A stretch of DNA of 8,409 nucleotides. It comes from Burkholderiales bacterium. Lineage in GTDB: Bacteria; Pseudomonadota; Gammaproteobacteria; Burkholderiales; Burkholderiaceae_C. The notes under the pieces were generated by a model. That model worked only from the letters and a program-made list of their open reading frames with translations, was not told the DNA's origin and searched no databases. Numbering within the stretch: position 1 is the first letter of the stretch; each line of letters begins with the position of its first letter. The position numbers were made by a program, and so were the translations under genes. Shown one piece after another: positions 7,653-8,409 of this stretch. The stretch spans positions 1-8,409 of the forward strand of contig CANHOE010000103.1 in NCBI GenBank assembly GCA_947462175.1, in the 5' to 3' direction.

Positions 7653-7942
7653 GGCCGTCCTTGCGCAGCAGCGGGCGCTGCCGATACGACAACCTGCTTC
7701 ATGATGGCCGAGGTGGCAGGCACCATGCGCAGCTTGTCGCGCGCGGTCTTGTCGATGCGGGTCGGTGTGGCCTGAGCCTGCTGCTCGGCCTGCAGCCGGC
7801 CATGCTCTGTTTCAAGCTGACGCTGCTCGGTGCGCGCACGGTCGAGCGCGGCATACAGACGCCGCTCGTCGTACGACACGCGCACCAGGTAGACGCTGCT
7901 CGCCAGCAGCGCCAACAGCAGGAGCAGGTTCAGGCGTGTCAC
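7649..7942 (-). CDS. ftsL: Cell division protein FtsL
   Basis: FtsL is a small bitopic inner-membrane protein that joins FtsB and FtsQ and activates FtsW/FtsI at the division site. The 97-residue product has a three-residue basic cytoplasmic start (MTR), one membrane helix (about residues 4-22, Leu/Ala-rich), and a charged heptad-like segment (about 25-56) expected to form a coiled coil. It ends with TRIDKTARDKLRM (61-73), matching the conserved membrane-distal FtsL motif. E. coli FtsL is 121 residues, so the cytoplasmic tail is short here. The start is GTG at 7940-7942, overlapping the rsmH stop as GTGA with a G-rich stretch (GGGGGG) seven bases upstream. The next in-frame Met is Met73, after the membrane helix, so the GTG start is needed. 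The sequence is poorly conserved in this family, so the call relies on topology, the terminal motif and position between rsmH and ftsI. Confidence 0.93.
   Translation of the reverse strand: MTRLNLLLLLALLASSVYLVRVSYDERRLYAALDRARTEQRQLETEHGRLQAEQQAQATPTRIDKTARDKLRMVPATSAIMKQVVVSAAPAAAQGRP
7658..7662 (-). promoter_or_regulatory. Ribosome binding site of ftsI, inside the end of ftsL
   Basis: AAGGA on the minus strand lies five bases before the ftsI ATG (7650-7652), within the last codons of ftsL. It supports this ATG as the start. Confidence 0.7.
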
Positions 7943-8409
7943 CGCTTGCCCCCCATCGCAGTGGCAGCAGGAGCAGGCGCGTCGGTGCGCTCGGCCACCC
8001 GCATCACCGCTGACCTTGCCCGCGGGTTGGCGCGCAGCTCGGTCTCGCCGGGTTTGACGCGACCCAACGCACGCAAACGCATCGCCACTTCCGGCGCGAA
8101 GGGCGCACGTCGATCGAACACTGCCTTGCTTTCACGCGCGATGAAAGTCTTGACGATGCGGTCTTCCAGAGAGTGGAAACTGATAACCACCAGCCGACCG
8201 CCCGGCGCCAGCAGATCCAGAGCGGCGTTCAGGCCTTGTTCGAGCTCCTCAAGCTCGGCGTTGACAAAAATCCGAAGCGCCTGAAATGTGCGCGTTGCAG
8301 GGTTCTGGCCCGGCTCGCGGGTTTTGACCGCACCAGCCACGACTTCGGAAAGTTCCCTTGTGGTTCGAACTGGGCTCCCGCTTTCGCGCCGAGCAACAAG
8401 CGCCTTTGC
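7939..8409 (-). CDS. rsmH: 16S rRNA (cytosine(1402)-N(4))-methyltransferase RsmH, C-terminal half (cut by window edge)
   Basis: RsmH (formerly MraW) uses S-adenosylmethionine to N4-methylate C1402 in the decoding region of 16S rRNA. The last 156 codons are present, and the frame stays open through the right edge (it begins AKALVARRESGS). About half of the usual 310-residue protein is therefore missing, including the N-terminal SAM-binding part. Visible hallmarks are NPATRTFQALRIFVNAELEELE (its first part at 8263-8304), APGGRLVVISFHSLEDRIVK (about 8137-8196), and a basic C-terminal region (LRANPRARSAVMRVAE) conserved near the end of the family. A GTG at 8338-8340 should not be taken as the start, because the protein sequence upstream of it still matches RsmH. 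The stop overlaps the ftsL GTG start as GTGA. RsmH is normally the gene before ftsL in the dcw cluster. Confidence 0.97.
   Translation of the reverse strand, partial: AKALVARRESGSPVRTTRELSEVVAGAVKTREPGQNPATRTFQALRIFVNAELEELEQGLNAALDLLAPGGRLVVISFHSLEDRIVKTFIARESKAVFDRRAPFAPEVAMRLRALGRVKPGETELRANPRARSAVMRVAERTDAPAPAATAMGGKR

Noticed and set aside
8261..8289. Possible plus-strand promoter inside rsmH: TTGACA, then AAATGT after a 17-base spacer
   Set aside because: The -35 match is perfect, but the -10 matches the consensus poorly. It points antisense into rsmH with no gene to serve in the window. A single hexamer match is expected by chance.
7939..8340. A complete short gene of 133 codons starting at GTG 8338-8340
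   Set aside because: The frame continues without a stop to the window edge, and the upstream residues (such as VRTTRELSEVV) still fit RsmH. This is the truncated 3' part of rsmH.
1..8409. Search for an undescribed system: mobile elements, defence genes, CRISPR, RNA genes, toxin-antitoxin pairs
   Set aside because: Every part of the window is filled by conserved dcw genes on one strand with a single 13-base gap. No direct or inverted repeats, tRNA-like folds or foreign-looking composition were seen by eye.

Overview
The window is a segment of the division and cell-wall (dcw) cluster of a GC-rich Gram-negative bacterium, most likely a betaproteobacterium of the order Burkholderiales. This rests on the gene order rsmH-ftsL-ftsI-murE-murF-mraY-murD-ftsW, the high GC content, a DNPR motif in MurE (meso-diaminopimelate peptidoglycan), and length features in MurD and MraY that I recall from Burkholderiales. 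The placement is inferred from memory of these families, not from a search.

All eight genes lie on the minus strand, so transcription runs from the right end to the left. From the right: the 3' half of rsmH (7939-8409, cut by the window edge), ftsL (7649-7942), ftsI (5850-7652), murE (4330-5850), murF (2924-4333), mraY (1756-2934), murD (171-1742), and the first 58 codons of ftsW (1-174, cut by the window edge). Six of the seven junctions overlap (1, 4 or 11 bases). The only non-coding DNA is a 13-base gap between mraY and murD, which holds a Shine-Dalgarno sequence. No stretch over 300 bases lacks a gene. I see no RNA genes, mobile elements, CRISPR arrays or convincing internal promoters or terminators.

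The genes work together. MurE, MurF and MurD are ATP-dependent amino-acid ligases that build the cytoplasmic UDP-MurNAc-pentapeptide in the order MurD, MurE, MurF. MraY moves that product onto undecaprenyl phosphate to make lipid I. FtsW (polymerase) and FtsI (transpeptidase) use the finished lipid II at the septum. FtsL is part of the FtsQLB complex that activates FtsW/FtsI. RsmH methylates 16S rRNA and is the usual upstream neighbour.

This is an ordinary, conserved housekeeping region, and I found no undescribed system. The points most worth a second look are MurF, which has Asn where the carbamylated lysine of Mur ligases is expected and no lysine between its P-loop and residue 288; the recurrent Gly-Val-Ala-Ala C-termini of MurE and MurD, whose codons carry the ribosome-binding site of the next gene; and lineage-type insertions in MurD and MraY.
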